From contig CM043953.1 of the NCBI GenBank assembly GCA_014529385.2, positions 112,936,549 to 113,000,548 of the forward strand: DNA of 64,000 nucleotides. Direction: 5' to 3'. Below the pieces are notes generated by a model. The model saw only the letters and a program-made list of their open reading frames with translations. It had not been told where the DNA came from and did no database searches. The translations under genes and the position numbers were made by a program. Each line of letters opens with the position of its first letter. Position 1 is the first letter of the stretch. Origin of the DNA: Adiantum capillus-veneris. Taxonomy: Eukaryota > Streptophyta > Polypodiopsida > Polypodiales > Pteridaceae. Below, piece by piece: positions 11,944-25,346 of this stretch.

Positions 11944-12141
11944 ACTCACAATTTCAGTACATGTGGTTAATGCGTGATTGAATTGAAGTTAATGCATGCT
12001 CTGCAATTGTCATGCTCAAATATGCTCAATGTTCAAATATGCTCAATTGTCATGCTTAAATATGCTCAATGTTACACAATTGATTGATTACTCTGGTTAA
12101 TCTATAATTTTCATTGCACCTTAGTCCCAGTTCTCTAACAT
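10789..12141 (+). repeat. Probable LTR sequence, diverged
   Basis: This stretch runs from the putative TGTTGGGTC LTR start to a CTAACA end just before a degenerate initiator-Met primer site at 12142-12153 (two mismatches). It contains a (CT)n tract at 11862-11939 and a short tandem repeat of 'caaatatgctcaatg' phrases at 12003-12082. No gene was seen. It may be one LTR or two abutting fragments. Confidence 0.35.
11862..11939. repeat. (CT)n microsatellite
   Basis: A 78-bp perfect CT tract, possibly inside a decayed LTR. Confidence 0.97.
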
Positions 12142-13456
12142 TGGTATAAAAGCATATCTAGCTATCTCTTTCTTTTTGAAGAAAGGGTGTTTCTAGGATT
12201 GAGCATGATGAGTTTAAACCAAGGGTGTGTAAGATCCAAAGAGCTTTCTCTTTATTAAAAAAGGGTAATAGTTGCGATTGTTCACACACAAAAAATGAAT
12301 TTCACAAGGAACTTCTGATTCACAAAGCACCATCACTATGTTTGAACATAATTAAGAAGAGGAGAGAATAATTGACTTCACCAGTTTGGATTTTCATAAT
12401 GATGTTGCAACTGCTCATGGAATTTGGGCAATTGAATTTCTTGCTCGCAGGTTACAAGAAGCTATGAAAAATCTTGCTTTGCAGGCTGTAGTCCAAACAC
12501 AGCTGTAAACAAGAAATCTTATTGTCCTTGCTCCCAAAGAGGATTCTCCTGTGAAGTCTCATAAAGAGACTTCAAAAAGAGGAAATTCTATCAAGCAAAA
12601 GAATCACTCATCTGCTACGAGAAGAGGAATAAGCTCTCAACATGAGGTAAAGGAAAAGAAGAAATACAAAGACACAAGAGAGAAATCTCTTGTGAATGAA
12701 GAAGATAGTCATGCATCATTTGATGCAGATGTACATCCTAGGAGACGTCCAAGAATTTCCTCACCCATCACCTCCATTTGGGGAGATAAGATCTTCAAGA
12801 TCTCATTTTTCTCATCGCTGTAGGGAGAGTAAGAAGAATCCTGCGAACAAACAGAGAAAGAAGAAACCACCTAGCTCTCCAGCATCATCAAGCTCATCTA
12901 GTTTTGAGAGTATATCCTACTCAAACAACAATTCTTTCAAAGAACACAAGAGGAGAGGCCATTGATGCTATCATGCTACTTGGAAGAGAGAATCTTGCCT
13001 AAGAAAGTTCAAGGAATGAGGTAAAAGCATAACCTTTCTCTCCTTCAATGGAACTTTTGTCAATGTGGACAAAGTTTTAAGCTTTATCCAACAATTTGAT
13101 GTGGCTTTTGGGGATGAATTTTTTTTGGAGTCATCCAAACTCCAACATGTTGCTATGCATCTCCAAAAATCAGTCTGTCAGTGGTGGGAAATCTTACACT
13201 CTAATGGAGAAGCTTCAAATACTTGAATACAGTTGCTATCAAGAAGAAATTCTTAACTAATGGGGCTTCCAACCAAGTACATACGGCATGGAGAATCTTA
13301 AAGCTTGATGATGGAGAAAATATGCAAAAATATATGGAAAGGTTTTGGGACCTGCATCTTAAAGCTAAAGTATACAAGCACATCAACTTCTCAGAGAAAA
13401 AGCAACAATTTTGTGATGGGCTTCCTGAAGATTGGAGAAACTATATCAACACATAA
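12142..13456 (+). pseudogene. Gypsy gag relic
   Basis: After a degenerate primer site, a charged Lys/Ser-rich region (12551-12965) is followed by a gag core split over two frames. The first part (about 13057-13224) includes FIQQFDVAFGD and QWWEIL. The second part (13223-13456) includes KYMERFWDLHLKA and QFCDGLPEDWRNYI. The SxxW, F..RF and L...LP pattern is typical of the Retrotrans_gag family. At least one frameshift and several stops make it non-functional. No zinc knuckle follows, because the sequence changes to an opposite-strand relic at about 13457-13487. Confidence 0.65.
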
Positions 13457-13487
13457 AGACCTCGGACCATCTTGGAGTTCCTAAGAC

Positions 13488-14491
13488 TCATTTATCCGTA
13501 TTGAGCCTTCGACTCTCATATGCTATGGCATGCCCTTCTTGAAGCAAGATTGCTCCAAGGCAATCACCACAAGCTTCACATTTGACCTCAAATGGCTTTG
13601 AGAGATCTAGAAGCCTGAGAACTGGTTGGGAGGTGAGCTTCTCTTTGAGCTTTTCAAAAGCATTTTTCTCCTTAGCAGTCCATGAATACTTAACGTTCTT
13701 CTTTGTTAAGTCATGTAATGGTCCTACTATTTGAGAAAATTTTGCTATGAAACGTCTATAGTATGCACACATACCAATAAATCTTCTTAGCTCATGTAGA
13801 TTCCTTGGATTAGGCCATGCTTTTATTACCTCTAACTTCAATGGATCTATACGGATACCATCTTGAGAGATAATATGACCTAAGTGTTGAATCTCTGGAA
13901 GGAAAAATTTGCTTTTCTTTTGGTTGAGAAAAAGAGTGTTCTCCCTCAATGCCTGAAAAAACACTTGGTAGTGTTGCTTGTGTTCCTCCAAGGACTTGGA
14001 GTAGATGATGATATCATCAAAGAACACTCCAATGAATTTTTGGTAGGGTCTAAAGATTTTCTCCATTAGAAGATTGAATGTGGCTGGTGCATTAGTCAAG
14101 CCAAAAGGCATGACCAGATATTCATAAAGGTCAAATGTTATACAAAACTCGATCTTTAAGATATCTTCATCCACTGTCCTTATTTGATGATCGCCACTTT
14201 TAAGGTCAATCCTACTGAAGTAGGTAGAGCCTTGTAGCTTATCAAATAGATCTTCTACCCGGGGCACAAGAAATTTGTTTTGATAGTGATATGGTTTAGT
14301 GCTCGATAGTCCACACACATACGGTATGTACCATCTTTCTTTTGCACTAGAAGAACTGGAGAACAAAAGGGAGAGGAGTTAGGACTTACCATCCCTTTGT
14401 CAACCAATTCTTTTACTTGCCTCATGGAGGAGTTCCAAAGACCGAGCAACATTTTTTGAGCGAAGAAAAAAATTGAGCAAAAAGAACACAC
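13488..14491 (-). pseudogene. Gypsy reverse transcriptase / RNase H relic
   Basis: Two overlapping minus-strand frames (14491-14255, then 14366-13488) give a Ty3-type reverse transcriptase. The motifs are SPVLLVQKKDGTYRMCVDYRALN, DLKSGDHQIR, MPFGLTNAPATF, a catalytic FFDD box (usually YVDD), the LGHIIS block and the IGMCAYYRRF connection. The start of RNase H ends at YESRRLNTDK. The frame shifts near 14260-14290, and integrase and the rest of RNase H are absent. It runs opposite to the gag relic just upstream, so the two come from different insertions or an inversion. Confidence 0.85.
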
Positions 14492-14713
14492 GAGTTTAGT
14501 AGGAGGGATTTTTTAATGCAAAAGTTTTAGGCAAATTAACAGAGATACATTAACAAAAAGGATTTTTATATTCCATTTGAAAAAAAATACTAATTAAATA
14601 AGGTGTCATTTTATTCATTCAAACATGTTAAAAAAGGGGATTTGTAAATACCCCCGAATATAAACTATATAGGGGGGTCTCAATAGTGCACCCTCCAATA
14701 TAAGTACATAAAT

Positions 14714-14822
<109 letters not shown>

Positions 14823-14825
14823 CAT

Positions 14826-15134
14826 CTTCCAATCCACTATTCAATTAGGTGACTTGTCAAAGTCAATGCACGGTTAGGTACACACTCTATACTAAGCATG
14901 AAATTACTAATTGATACTTAGGATTCTTAGTGTTCACTCAAGAAGTCTCATACTAGGTCTCACACTTTTTGCTTCTTCAGGAAATTTAACAGCTTCCAAC
15001 CCACTATTCAATCCAATGCGTGGTTAGGTAGACACTCTATACTAGGCAGAAAACTACTAATTGATACTTAGGGTTCTTGGTGTATTGCACTCAAGAAGTC
15101 TCACACTAGTTCTCACACTTCTGGCTTCTTCAGG
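14826..15134. repeat. Two-copy tandem repeat, unit about 150 bp
   Basis: Unit 1 (14826-14981) and unit 2 (14993-15134) both start CTTCCAA and end GCTTCTTCAGG. They share 'actaattgatacttagg' and 'actcaagaagtctca'. The divergence is moderate and there is no coding content. Confidence 0.8.
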
Positions 15135-18100
15135 CATCGACACACTCATAGCTATGATATCCATTGTCAAGGAAGGAAGTAATGTGGATCTAATATCAAT
15201 GCATGATATGGAGCAATAAAGGATTTGTTAGTTTTCAACTTTTGAGCGTATGCATCTTGGTTTGTATCCTTTGTATATAGGTCAATTCTTCATAGTTAAG
15301 AGAAAATAATTTTGACGCCTCACCAGCAACTCATCTTTTTTTGAGGGCATCTTTTGTCTTTAAAAGTCTTAATGTTAACATAATGAAAACTTTTAACTTT
15401 TATTTCTTGAAATCTCCATAGATTTCTCACTTCCTTGCCTTACTAGATGAGAAAAAGTCCAAATGTCCCCGGTAAGTTTTGAACTCTTATAGCTCGCATG
15501 AGAGATTTAATAAACTCCTGTAGCCAACTTGCATCTGAGAGGTGTGTGCTTACAAAGCGTACTTCAACCCTTAAAAATTTCTTATTTTCTCAAGTTCCAT
15601 GTGGCACTGCCACTTCCCCAACATCGTGTTCCGCCCTAGTTCGCTGGCTCCCGCACATCGTGTTCTGTCTTGGCTAGCTGCCCACTTGCAAGATTCCTAG
15701 GGATGCTTAAGTTATCATGAGAGAATTTCTTTAATTTCTCTTCAATAATTTCTTAAGAATTACAAGAAGTGTACCTATGCAGTCATATGCACAAAAGACA
15801 TACATACCTTGCCCAATCCTTGCTAGAAGCCCTTGCGAGTGCAAGATGGATTTCGAGCCATGATGATTGTTTACTTCTCATTGTATAGCTATGAATTCTC
15901 TATTTGACAATGAATTTGCTCCAATCAAAGAAGGTGGCCTCATATAGAAATTTTTTGTTGCCCTTTCCCATGTGGATTTGCAATCTTTCTTCCCAGTGGA
16001 AGAGGCATGTTTGTTCACGCCCCTCCAGCGCATTGTTGCCTCCACCATTGTATTCAAAGCTTATTGCCATCCATTTTTCAGCACTCGTTTGCCATAAATT
16101 TGGGATGTTCCCTACATTGATTGCAACAATCTGATTGATATTTCTCCAAAACAATGTTTAATGCATTGTGGTTTCCTCCTCTTTTGTTTCACATAGAGCT
16201 AGTAGGTTGCACCCATTTCAAAAAAGAAAACTATTTCATAAGAATGGATATTCTGATCATCTATTAAATCAAAGGCCATTGGGTGTTTTTGCATGGCGCC
16301 AACCTGGAGTCTGCGTGTAGCCCTTAAGTCCACATTGTTAAATGTAATAGCTTTCTAGAGACATTATAGCAGTTGTTGTCTTGATAGATTCTAGTCGTAA
16401 GTGAGAGAGTCATGAGGGGATGTTGCTGATGACGGTTGAGAGAGCCGAGGCCATGAGATGGAGGTTACTGCCATCGTGCAGAGTTTGCTAGGTAGAGTCT
16501 CCTACTCAGAATTTATTGGTTGAGTCCTGCTATCATGGAGAGATTACAAATTGGGGGTTGTTGTCACGAAGAGGGATTTGGAGAAAGGAGTTGTGTGAGG
16601 AGAAGCAGGTGATTTTAAGGAGATTCGTGCATGTAAGAGTTTTACGCTCAGAGATAATCTTCTCACTATTGGACTTTTTTTAAAAAGTTTTAAAAGAAGT
16701 CTGTTTCTTGCTCTCTTGAGTGGACATTCATAAAACCCCCAAAACGCTGCGGACTATTTTTGGGCAGTAGAGGTGGGGGAGTGTTTATTTTTTGAGAGCT
16801 TCTTATTTAGAGCTTTTTCAAAAAATTTAGGTCTTTTAGGCTTGTGTGCTTAACACAATGCATTGGATTTTAAAATATATTTTGGTATTTTCAAGTTGTG
16901 GGTAGAATTTTGCAAAATCTTGTAGTTGTACAAAGTCCTTTGACTTTCTTTCATGATATTTTTCGTTTCATATAATATCAACCTTCACTTTCCCAATCCA
17001 CATTCAACCTTCCAATTTACATTGCCTTCCAAGTTCCCATTCCACCTATCAATCTTTAAGCCTAAAGTATCTTTTTCCTTTTCCAAATTGAAGAGATCTC
17101 ATGACCTTTAAAAAACAAATTGTATAATCCCCGTGTTTCATATGATAGATTTTCAAGTCAAGAGAGAAACAATCATAAGTGCATTGTGTTTAAAATCTAC
17201 ATAAAATATATGAGCTAAATTGTTTATCCAGTGGGACATACACATTGAAGTTGATAGCAGGGCATTGAGTGGATATGTCTAAAGAAGCCATGATTTGATA
17301 GCAACCTTGATTACAAACAAGCAGTAAATTGTGAGGAACATGTTCAGTCCATGGATGTTGAGCTTCATGAAGAGTTTCTATTTACTAACACCATCATCTC
17401 TTCAAACACTCCTTGTGTTTAGTGGAAACATATTCACGAAGTTTAGATTCATCGTCATTAATTTATTTCATTTTTCAGCCATAATATGTAGCATAGGGGG
17501 TTTAAAAAAGCAACATTTTCACCTCTAAAGACACCAACCTCTAGTTTCTAAAGGAAATAAATTCTTTATGTTGATAAGAAAAACAAGAAATAGAGACAAG
17601 GGGTAAGAATTGTCTAGATAAATGCAGAGAAAGACAATTGAGTAGATAGATATGCTATAATATTGGAATGTAATTTTCAAGATTTACCATCTAAAATCAC
17701 TATGGGGTGCATGTGAACTTGAGTCTTCTACACATGTCTCCACTTTGAAAGGCAAGGGAACGAGAAAAAGCCTCATCTAGCTAGTGACTTATGGTGGCCC
17801 CATCTCTAAGGGATACTCAATGATAATCAAGATGTGAATTCCTATTTTCTCAAGGTGAAAATGAAGAATTAAATCAATTCAAATACTTTCTAGTATTTAT
17901 TTGACATTTCTTGATTGTTGGTGTGTTATGATTCCTTGTTTGAGGGCTAGGAGGGGCGAATCACCACACATACATAGTATAAAATTATATGAGAATTTAG
18001 AAGGTAGGACAAATACATATAAAGGATACAAAGTCAAAACTTAAACTTTTTGAGCTAAAGTCCTAAGTCCATGTCTAACGCATATACATATCTTTTAACA

Positions 18101-18614
18101 TGTAAAAAATGATGTTAAGTCATAGCCTATTGCTCTCGTCCTTTGAATTCCATTCCACCGTGTATGTATTTATTTTTATATTTGTTATATTTTGAGAGTT
18201 GCATTAGGAAACCAAAACCATTGGCATTGGATGAAATGTCTTTTCCATTGTTGTGGCCAACAAATTTTAAAAAAATTCCATACTAGCAATTGTAAGTAGA
18301 GATACTATATTAAATCCTCAATTTATCTACAATGAGCCTCAAGCACTAGATGTGCCTTAAAGGGACAACATTTCCAAAAAGGCAATGTACAATACATTAA
18401 CAAAAGACCCTATTTTAGTTCTTATCTAATAGCTTCAACCCAAGGTCAATAGTCTGCTTCTCCACAAGGGGACACCACTTGAATAGCCAATGTAGCTCAT
18501 TGCATGTTTACATTCTTCAACTTGCAAAGTTGTCCCTACTCTTGACCATATCAAATATATAAGATCATTGCTATCATGCACGATATCATTGAGCCAAGCT
18601 ACTACAAAGTTTCT
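15135..18614. other. Non-coding stretch, one weak transposase-like hint
   Basis: Mostly AT-rich filler. A minus-strand frame at 16154-15900 contains ALEGREQTCLFHWEERLQ. It faintly recalls the conserved C..HW block I associate with some plant transposase-like proteins, but it is short and isolated, so I do not call it a gene. Nothing else was recognised. Confidence 0.4.
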
Positions 18615-18995
18615 TCAAGGACACGAATGTTTTGGGATTTCTAAATCTACTTGAGATAGAAATATTTGACTATTTGAGTGTACCGATTTGTAGATTTTGG
18701 CGACACGACCCTGCAATGAAGGGTAGTCTCTGAGAAGATGGAAGGGATCCTCCAAAGCTACTTTGCACCCAGAGTAAGTGTTTGTGTCAATACCTTTGTC
18801 AAGAATCTTACTCCTAATCGGGATAAACCCCCACAACAAATACCAAGTGATTATCTTCATTGAGCTTGGCCATTTTACTTCCCAAATGTTGTTTATACCT
18901 TTTAGCCACTTCTCTTTTGACCAGTTCACCCTCCGCAATTTGATAGGGGGAATGAGCCAGTCCACCTTATACATTCCACAAAACTTCAAAGACAC
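18615..18995 (-). pseudogene. LINE ORF2 3'-end relic (zf-RVT region)
   Basis: The translation has the pattern that ends plant LINE reverse transcriptases. The pattern is NIWEVKWPSSMKIITWYLLWG, then IPIRSKILDKGID, then a degraded Cys/His knuckle (YSGCKVALEDPFHLLRDYP), where a second Cys and a final Cys are missing. The upstream reverse transcriptase is not visible. The element is truncated and dead. Confidence 0.65.
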
Positions 18996-19244
18996 TATTG
19001 ATCAATAGCCTTTCATTTATATAAAAGCTATATTGCAAGAGCATATTGACATATTGAGTAAACAAAAAATCGTTGTTAGCTTGTGAGAGATTAATGTGAA
19101 CCAATCTTATCCTCATAGTAGGGAAAAGCGCTAGAAACCTACTTTTCTATTGAGATCAAAGCCAATTTTCTTATCATCCTACATAAGAATTTTCTCTCAA
19201 TCATGCTTATCATGTGCGAGTAATCTTGTTTGGTTCACTTGGTT

Positions 19245-19245
<1 letters not shown>

Positions 19246-19295
<50 letters not shown>
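19246..19295. repeat. (CT)n microsatellite
   Basis: 50-bp CT tract. Confidence 0.97.
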
Positions 19296-19298
<3 letters not shown>

Positions 19299-19631
19299 AT
19301 AAGACCCAAGAGAAAGTGATGTGTGTTGTTTGTGTTTAATTTGTGTTTGGCCCTGTGTGTCAGAAAGTGTGGCCGATGGACCTTCATATGTATTTTGTCC
19401 AGATGTGTTATTGTTGGCAAGATGCTTGGTATTCCCAATTCACAAAATTAGCAATGGGTGATCCTATTGATGATCAAGTTGTCTCTCATGCATCCAATAT
19501 TTTGTGCCGTCTAGAATTGCTTGCCATGAGCTGCAAGTGCGTAAGGAACATAAAAGAATTTTTACAATCATTAAAGGAATAAACTAGGGCAAGGCGCATG
19601 TAGTCCCAAGGGCAGACATTCTATGTACCTG

Positions 19632-19887
19632 TAATTTGCAAGAAAATAGAACAGATATGTTAAAAATATAGTTTAATTTGTAGAAATTGGAGTGCTTTTG
19701 TTTGATGAAAAATATCCACGCTGATGGACAAGCACGCTGTCCTCGTCCACGTTGTGATGAAAAATACGTGCGCAGATGGACTACATGCGCGTTCACCAAT
19801 GTGGGTATTTTTCATCAAATAAAAGCACCCCAATCTCTATGAATTAAGCTATATTTTTAACATATTCGTTCTATTTTCTTGCAAAAT
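19632..19887. mobile_element. Foldback / MITE-like element, about 255 bp
   Basis: The left arm (about 19632-19715) and right arm (about 19803-19887) are inverted copies. Both read 'ttgcaagaaaatagaac', then 'tatgttaaaaatatag', then 'tttgatgaaaaata' from their outer ends. The loop carries more copies of 'gatgaaaaata'. No transposase and no clear target duplication were seen. Confidence 0.65.
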
Positions 19888-20019
19888 CTAAGTCACAATT
19901 TCAATTTTTGCTCCCCTCTGAGGTAACTAATTTCTTGAATTTTCAAACAGCTCAAGGTTAAGCTGAGAGACCTTTTCCCCATCCTACGCCACCTTGTGAC
20001 ACAAGAAATACTAAAAATT

Positions 20020-20515
20020 AAGGGAAAATTACCAAATACCCCTCTAATTTGTGGAAATTCCTAAAATACCCTTCAAATTTCAAGTATCTATTTTTACTGG
20101 ATTATTCATGATTTCCTAATATTTATTCTTTTTTGACAATGTATATCCGTTTTCTAGTGCTTAGCATGTAATTTGTCACAAATTGCCTCCCAAAAAAAGA
20201 CAATTATGTCTAAATATAATGAAGCAATTCATCTCCAAAGCCGACATAACCAGCTCAAATTCTAGTTTTAGTATCTTGTATTCATAGACAATCCATCTTC
20301 TTATGAAAAGCTATAATTTTTGTAACTTTTGGATAAATTTACTCTCACAACGCGGGGTATTTTGGGAATTTTGGAAAATTTGAAGGGCATTTTGGGATTT
20401 TTTGACAAAATATGAGGGGCATGTTGGGAATTTTTGAAATTTGAAGGGTATTCTGGGAATTTCCACAAATTAGAGGGGTATTTTGGTAATTTTCCCAAAA
20501 TTTAATTTTCATATC
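20020..20515. mobile_element. Foldback / MITE-like element, about 500 bp
   Basis: Inverted arms at about 20025-20090 and 20430-20512 share 'gggaaaattaccaaa', 'tacccctctaatttgtgg' and 'tacccttcaaatttcaa'. The right half also repeats 'ttttgggaattttt' phrases, giving a Pro/Lys-rich minus-strand frame that is not a gene. The ends are approximate. Confidence 0.6.
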
Positions 20516-20560
20516 TTGAGCTCCCTATCCGTCCGCGTGCGGACGGATTGCATTCTCATG

Positions 20561-20563
<3 letters not shown>

Positions 20564-20655
<92 letters not shown>
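20564..20655. repeat. (GA)n microsatellite upstream of the POP5 pseudogene
   Basis: 92-bp GA tract ending 48 bp before the POP5-like ATG. It may derive from a purine-rich 5' UTR. Confidence 0.97.
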
Positions 20656-20659
<4 letters not shown>

Positions 20660-20703
20660 TGCAGTAGTGCGAGGCAGTCGTGTGTAGTGTAGCTCGGGAG
20701 AAG

Positions 20704-21201
20704 ATGGTGGTGTTGAAAAATCGATACCTCATGATGGAGGTGTTTTGGGAGGGAGAGAGCCCTGTTCTCTCGCAGTCTTCCATCGCCAACGCCATCAGAG
20801 ACAGCATTCTCCACAACTTTGAAGAGTTGGGCCTCGCTGCTTCTCTTCCATCTCTTCAAGTGAAGTATGTAAATCCAATGATCAGGTGTAGCCGTGCAGA
20901 ATATGAGAAGATATAGTGTGCGATTACATTTATCACGAGCATTAACAATTGTCCTCTGTTTTTTAACCTACTTTATTTAAGCGGAAATATTAGTTGCTGT
21001 AAGCTTGCATCTTTGGAGTACGACAAGGCTAAAAGTGAACTGCTGAAGCTTAAAGCTGGGAAGAATCAACCGTCTCCCAAGTTGCTGAATGCCGCCACTA
21101 ACCTAGAAAAAATTTCGCATCAAAATTTTCTGAAACTTCTAAGGGAAGATAGGCTCGTCCTTGATCCAGTTTTTCTAGCCAAGTGCTCTCTATTGAAGTA
21201 G
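20704..21201 (+). pseudogene. POP5: POP5-like (RNase P/MRP protein subunit) pseudogene
   Basis: POP5 is a small RNA-binding subunit of nuclear RNase P and RNase MRP, which process pre-tRNA and pre-rRNA. The frame starts MVVLKNRYLMMEVF and carries the family signature: AIRDSILHNFEELGLAASL, then LQVKYVNP, then RCSRAEYEKI. A TAG at 20914-20916 interrupts it at codon 71. The same frame then continues CAITFITSINNCPLFFNLL and on to a Lys-rich tail and a stop at 21199-21201, about 165 codons in all, the usual length. Family proteins have Trp right after this point, so TGG to TAG is the simplest explanation. About five residues also look deleted after VNP. There is no intron in the frame, which suggests a retrocopy, though I do not know the parent gene's structure. 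No poly-A tail was seen. Confidence 0.78.
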
Positions 21202-21510
21202 CTTGTTTGAGTCATGTCGGCAAAGGTATTGCATTGCCTGATAAAGTCGTTTTGGTGGGGTTGTGTGAGCGCATGTGTGTGTTGTTGGGGAGTACCTATG
21301 AGGAATCTCTTGCATTTCTGAGTGGGTGATTATATGTGTAGAATCATCCTTGGTGGTAGTCTTTCCTGTGTGTGTAGTAAAATCTCATACCTTCATACCT
21401 AATCTGAGCTGGAGTCTTCTTTGTCATTGGGATGTAACACTCCTCATCAGTGTATTGTGGGAAGGTGCCCATTCGTCACATGTTTTTAGGCAGTTGTTTT
21501 AGTGCCTTAA

Positions 21511-21614
<104 letters not shown>

Positions 21615-21689
21615 GACTACAGTAGTGGCCTCTCGATCTGAGGTAGCATGGTCACTGGTCACGCTCAGGAGGCGTGCAATAGTGTGTGC

Positions 21690-21690
<1 letters not shown>

Positions 21691-21770
<80 letters not shown>
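21691..21770. repeat. (GA)n microsatellite
   Basis: 80-bp GA tract, 79 bp downstream of the previous tract. Confidence 0.97.
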
Positions 21771-23194
<1,424 letters not shown>

Positions 23195-23235
23195 TGAAGC
23201 CTATATTATGGGTAAGGGGAGATAAATGCAAGCAT

Positions 23236-23538
23236 GCCAAAAAGAGGAAAGGATGGAAGGGTCGTGGAAAGGGAGGGGTCAAGCTCCACAGGAGGGTTTG
23301 TGTGAACATTCAGGACATTGCCAAGCCTGCCATTCAAAGGCTTGCTCGTAGGGGGGGTGTAAAACGCATCAGTGGCCTAAGCTACAAGGAAACTAGAGGT
23401 ACTCAAGATCTTCTTGGAGAATTTTATCCCAGATGCTATGACCTACACAAACATGCCTGCCCAAAAACTATCACCACCATGGATGTTGTGTATGCTCTCA
23501 AGCGATAGGGCCGTACTCTCTATGCATTTGGTAGTGGC
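23236..23538 (+). pseudogene. Histone H4 pseudogene
   Basis: Homology to the core histone H4 covers nearly its whole 103 residues. A degraded tail ([16 protein letters not shown]) is followed by [19 protein letters not shown] and ends [11 protein letters not shown]. The initiator ATG is lost. Between the ETRG and HA..KT blocks the frame slips and slips back: an alternative frame gives [17 protein letters not shown], the true H4 helix. A TAG at 23506-23508 replaces the conserved Gln before GRTLYAFG. H4 is almost invariant in functional genes, so these changes mark a dead copy. It is intronless and lies just after a (GA)n tract. Confidence 0.93.
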
Positions 23539-23682
23539 AACCTCTTGCTACTTCGTTAAGATATGGTTTTTATAAGGGGTATTTTCCTTCAATCTTTCAT
23601 TATTGATACCTAATCTCTTAAAGCATGGATTTCCCACCTTGCACAACTAGTGGTTAAATTTTAGCAATACTTCTTTGGTGGC

Positions 23683-23683
<1 letters not shown>

Positions 23684-23751
<68 letters not shown>
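23684..23751. repeat. (GA)n microsatellite
   Basis: 68-bp GA tract. Confidence 0.97.
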
Positions 23752-23754
<3 letters not shown>

Positions 23755-25346
23755 TGCTCCCTCTTGGATAATAAATATCCAATTCAAGACTCATGGAATA
23801 GATCTCAAAGATCTCATTGGATTGTTTCAATTGCATTACAAAGTTGTGTGGGTGTGAATAAAGATGCAAACAAATGCAATAACCTTCCTATATTTTTCCC
23901 AATAGTATGTACCCACACGATTTGGAAAAAATCTCATTAATAGGAATCTTCACAATTGCCGCCTTGCATGATCTTTCATAGCATGGATAGGGTAGTTTTC
24001 TCAATCCTCATAAAGTGCCATCTCTCCTTTATATTTATATAGAAAGATGGCAAGGTTAAGCTCAACTTGTATGCCATTTGCAATGTACATAATGCATAGT
24101 GAGAAATTGTGTGACCATTAAACACATATGAGCGTGGCAAGGAATTCGTAACATGGCAGGGTCTAGAGCACTTAAAAGTTTTGGTTTTTTTCTTCAAATG
24201 GGGACAAGGGCTTCTACCCCAATAAAACCATCCATGCTTGCATTTGAAGGCATTGCATTGTGTAAGATATTCACGATGAGATGTTGAAATAAATGTTGTC
24301 CTTGGTACTATTAGGGGGAGGGTCGGGGGGCCTGGGGGCCTCATTATATGCAGTGCATTATATCTAGCAATGATTCACTTTACAAGGTAGGGACAAACTA
24401 TGATGTTTGAGAAACATTTTGCATTATATACTGCATTACATCTACCGCTAATTCAATTTTGAATACCCTTTGAGACTACCAAGTGATTGGATCTAGATTA
24501 GTGGAGCAATTACCTCTTACCCTTCTTTGTGATGAGAAAGGTTACATTGTGTCCTCAATAACCTTAAAGTTTTTAGTTAGCCATTAATAAACAAGAGAAA
24601 AGACACATGTCTATAGAACAAGTATGTGAAAGCCTTTTTTTTGGGGATAGAATGGGTATACATAATATATATTTTTGATATGCATCATGTATTAGCTTAA
24701 AGAATCCAAAAACTGTTATTATTGTATGTAACTTTTCATACAACATAGATATTTTAATATAAACTCTTGATATAAAATTCCCACGGAGTTCACTAAAGTA
24801 TATGTAACATAGCACGTGCGTTCTACAGAAGGGATTTTCATTTCTTGTAAGTTTAAAGATTCATGTATACAAGAGGGGTATAAGGGGTAATTAAAATCGA
24901 TTTTGGTAAACACACGTGATATATTAAAATTTTACTAATGAATGTCCTGGGATAAAATTATGTCAAAGGGTTGTATTTTTGGGAGCAGTGTCATGTACAA
25001 TGAGTCTATTTGAGCACACAATTAAAAAAGTTCTAAATTTGTGCCAAAAGCTCTAAATTAAAAGCTTACAAAATTATTATCCCCGAGGTGGGGCAATTCA
25101 AACCACATACTGGCATGCATTCAATTTGGTTGTAAGGTAAATTATTTTGTTGTGCAGACTTGAGTAGGCATTCCAAAAGCCCTCAAAACCGTGGACTGTG
25201 TTTTGGACATTAGAGGCGGGCAAGCCTGTGAGCGATGCTGCGATGTAGGATTCAATGATATGATTTTAACAACGTGTGCAGTGGCGTCCAAGCTGATGGT
25301 GATGGGAGAACATAGCATGGCAAGTCACCTTTTAGATCGTATGAAA
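23752..25346. other. Non-coding stretch
   Basis: No recognisable gene. A minus-strand frame at 24344-23976 contains CNAFKCKHGWFYWGRSPCPH. I cannot assign it and do not call it. Confidence 0.45.

Noticed and set aside
15900-16154. Transposase-like fragment with GREQTCLFHW
   Set aside because: Too short and isolated; only a vague resemblance, mentioned in the gap note.
23976-24344. Cys/His-containing 122-codon minus-strand frame
   Set aside because: No family recognised and no neighbouring support.
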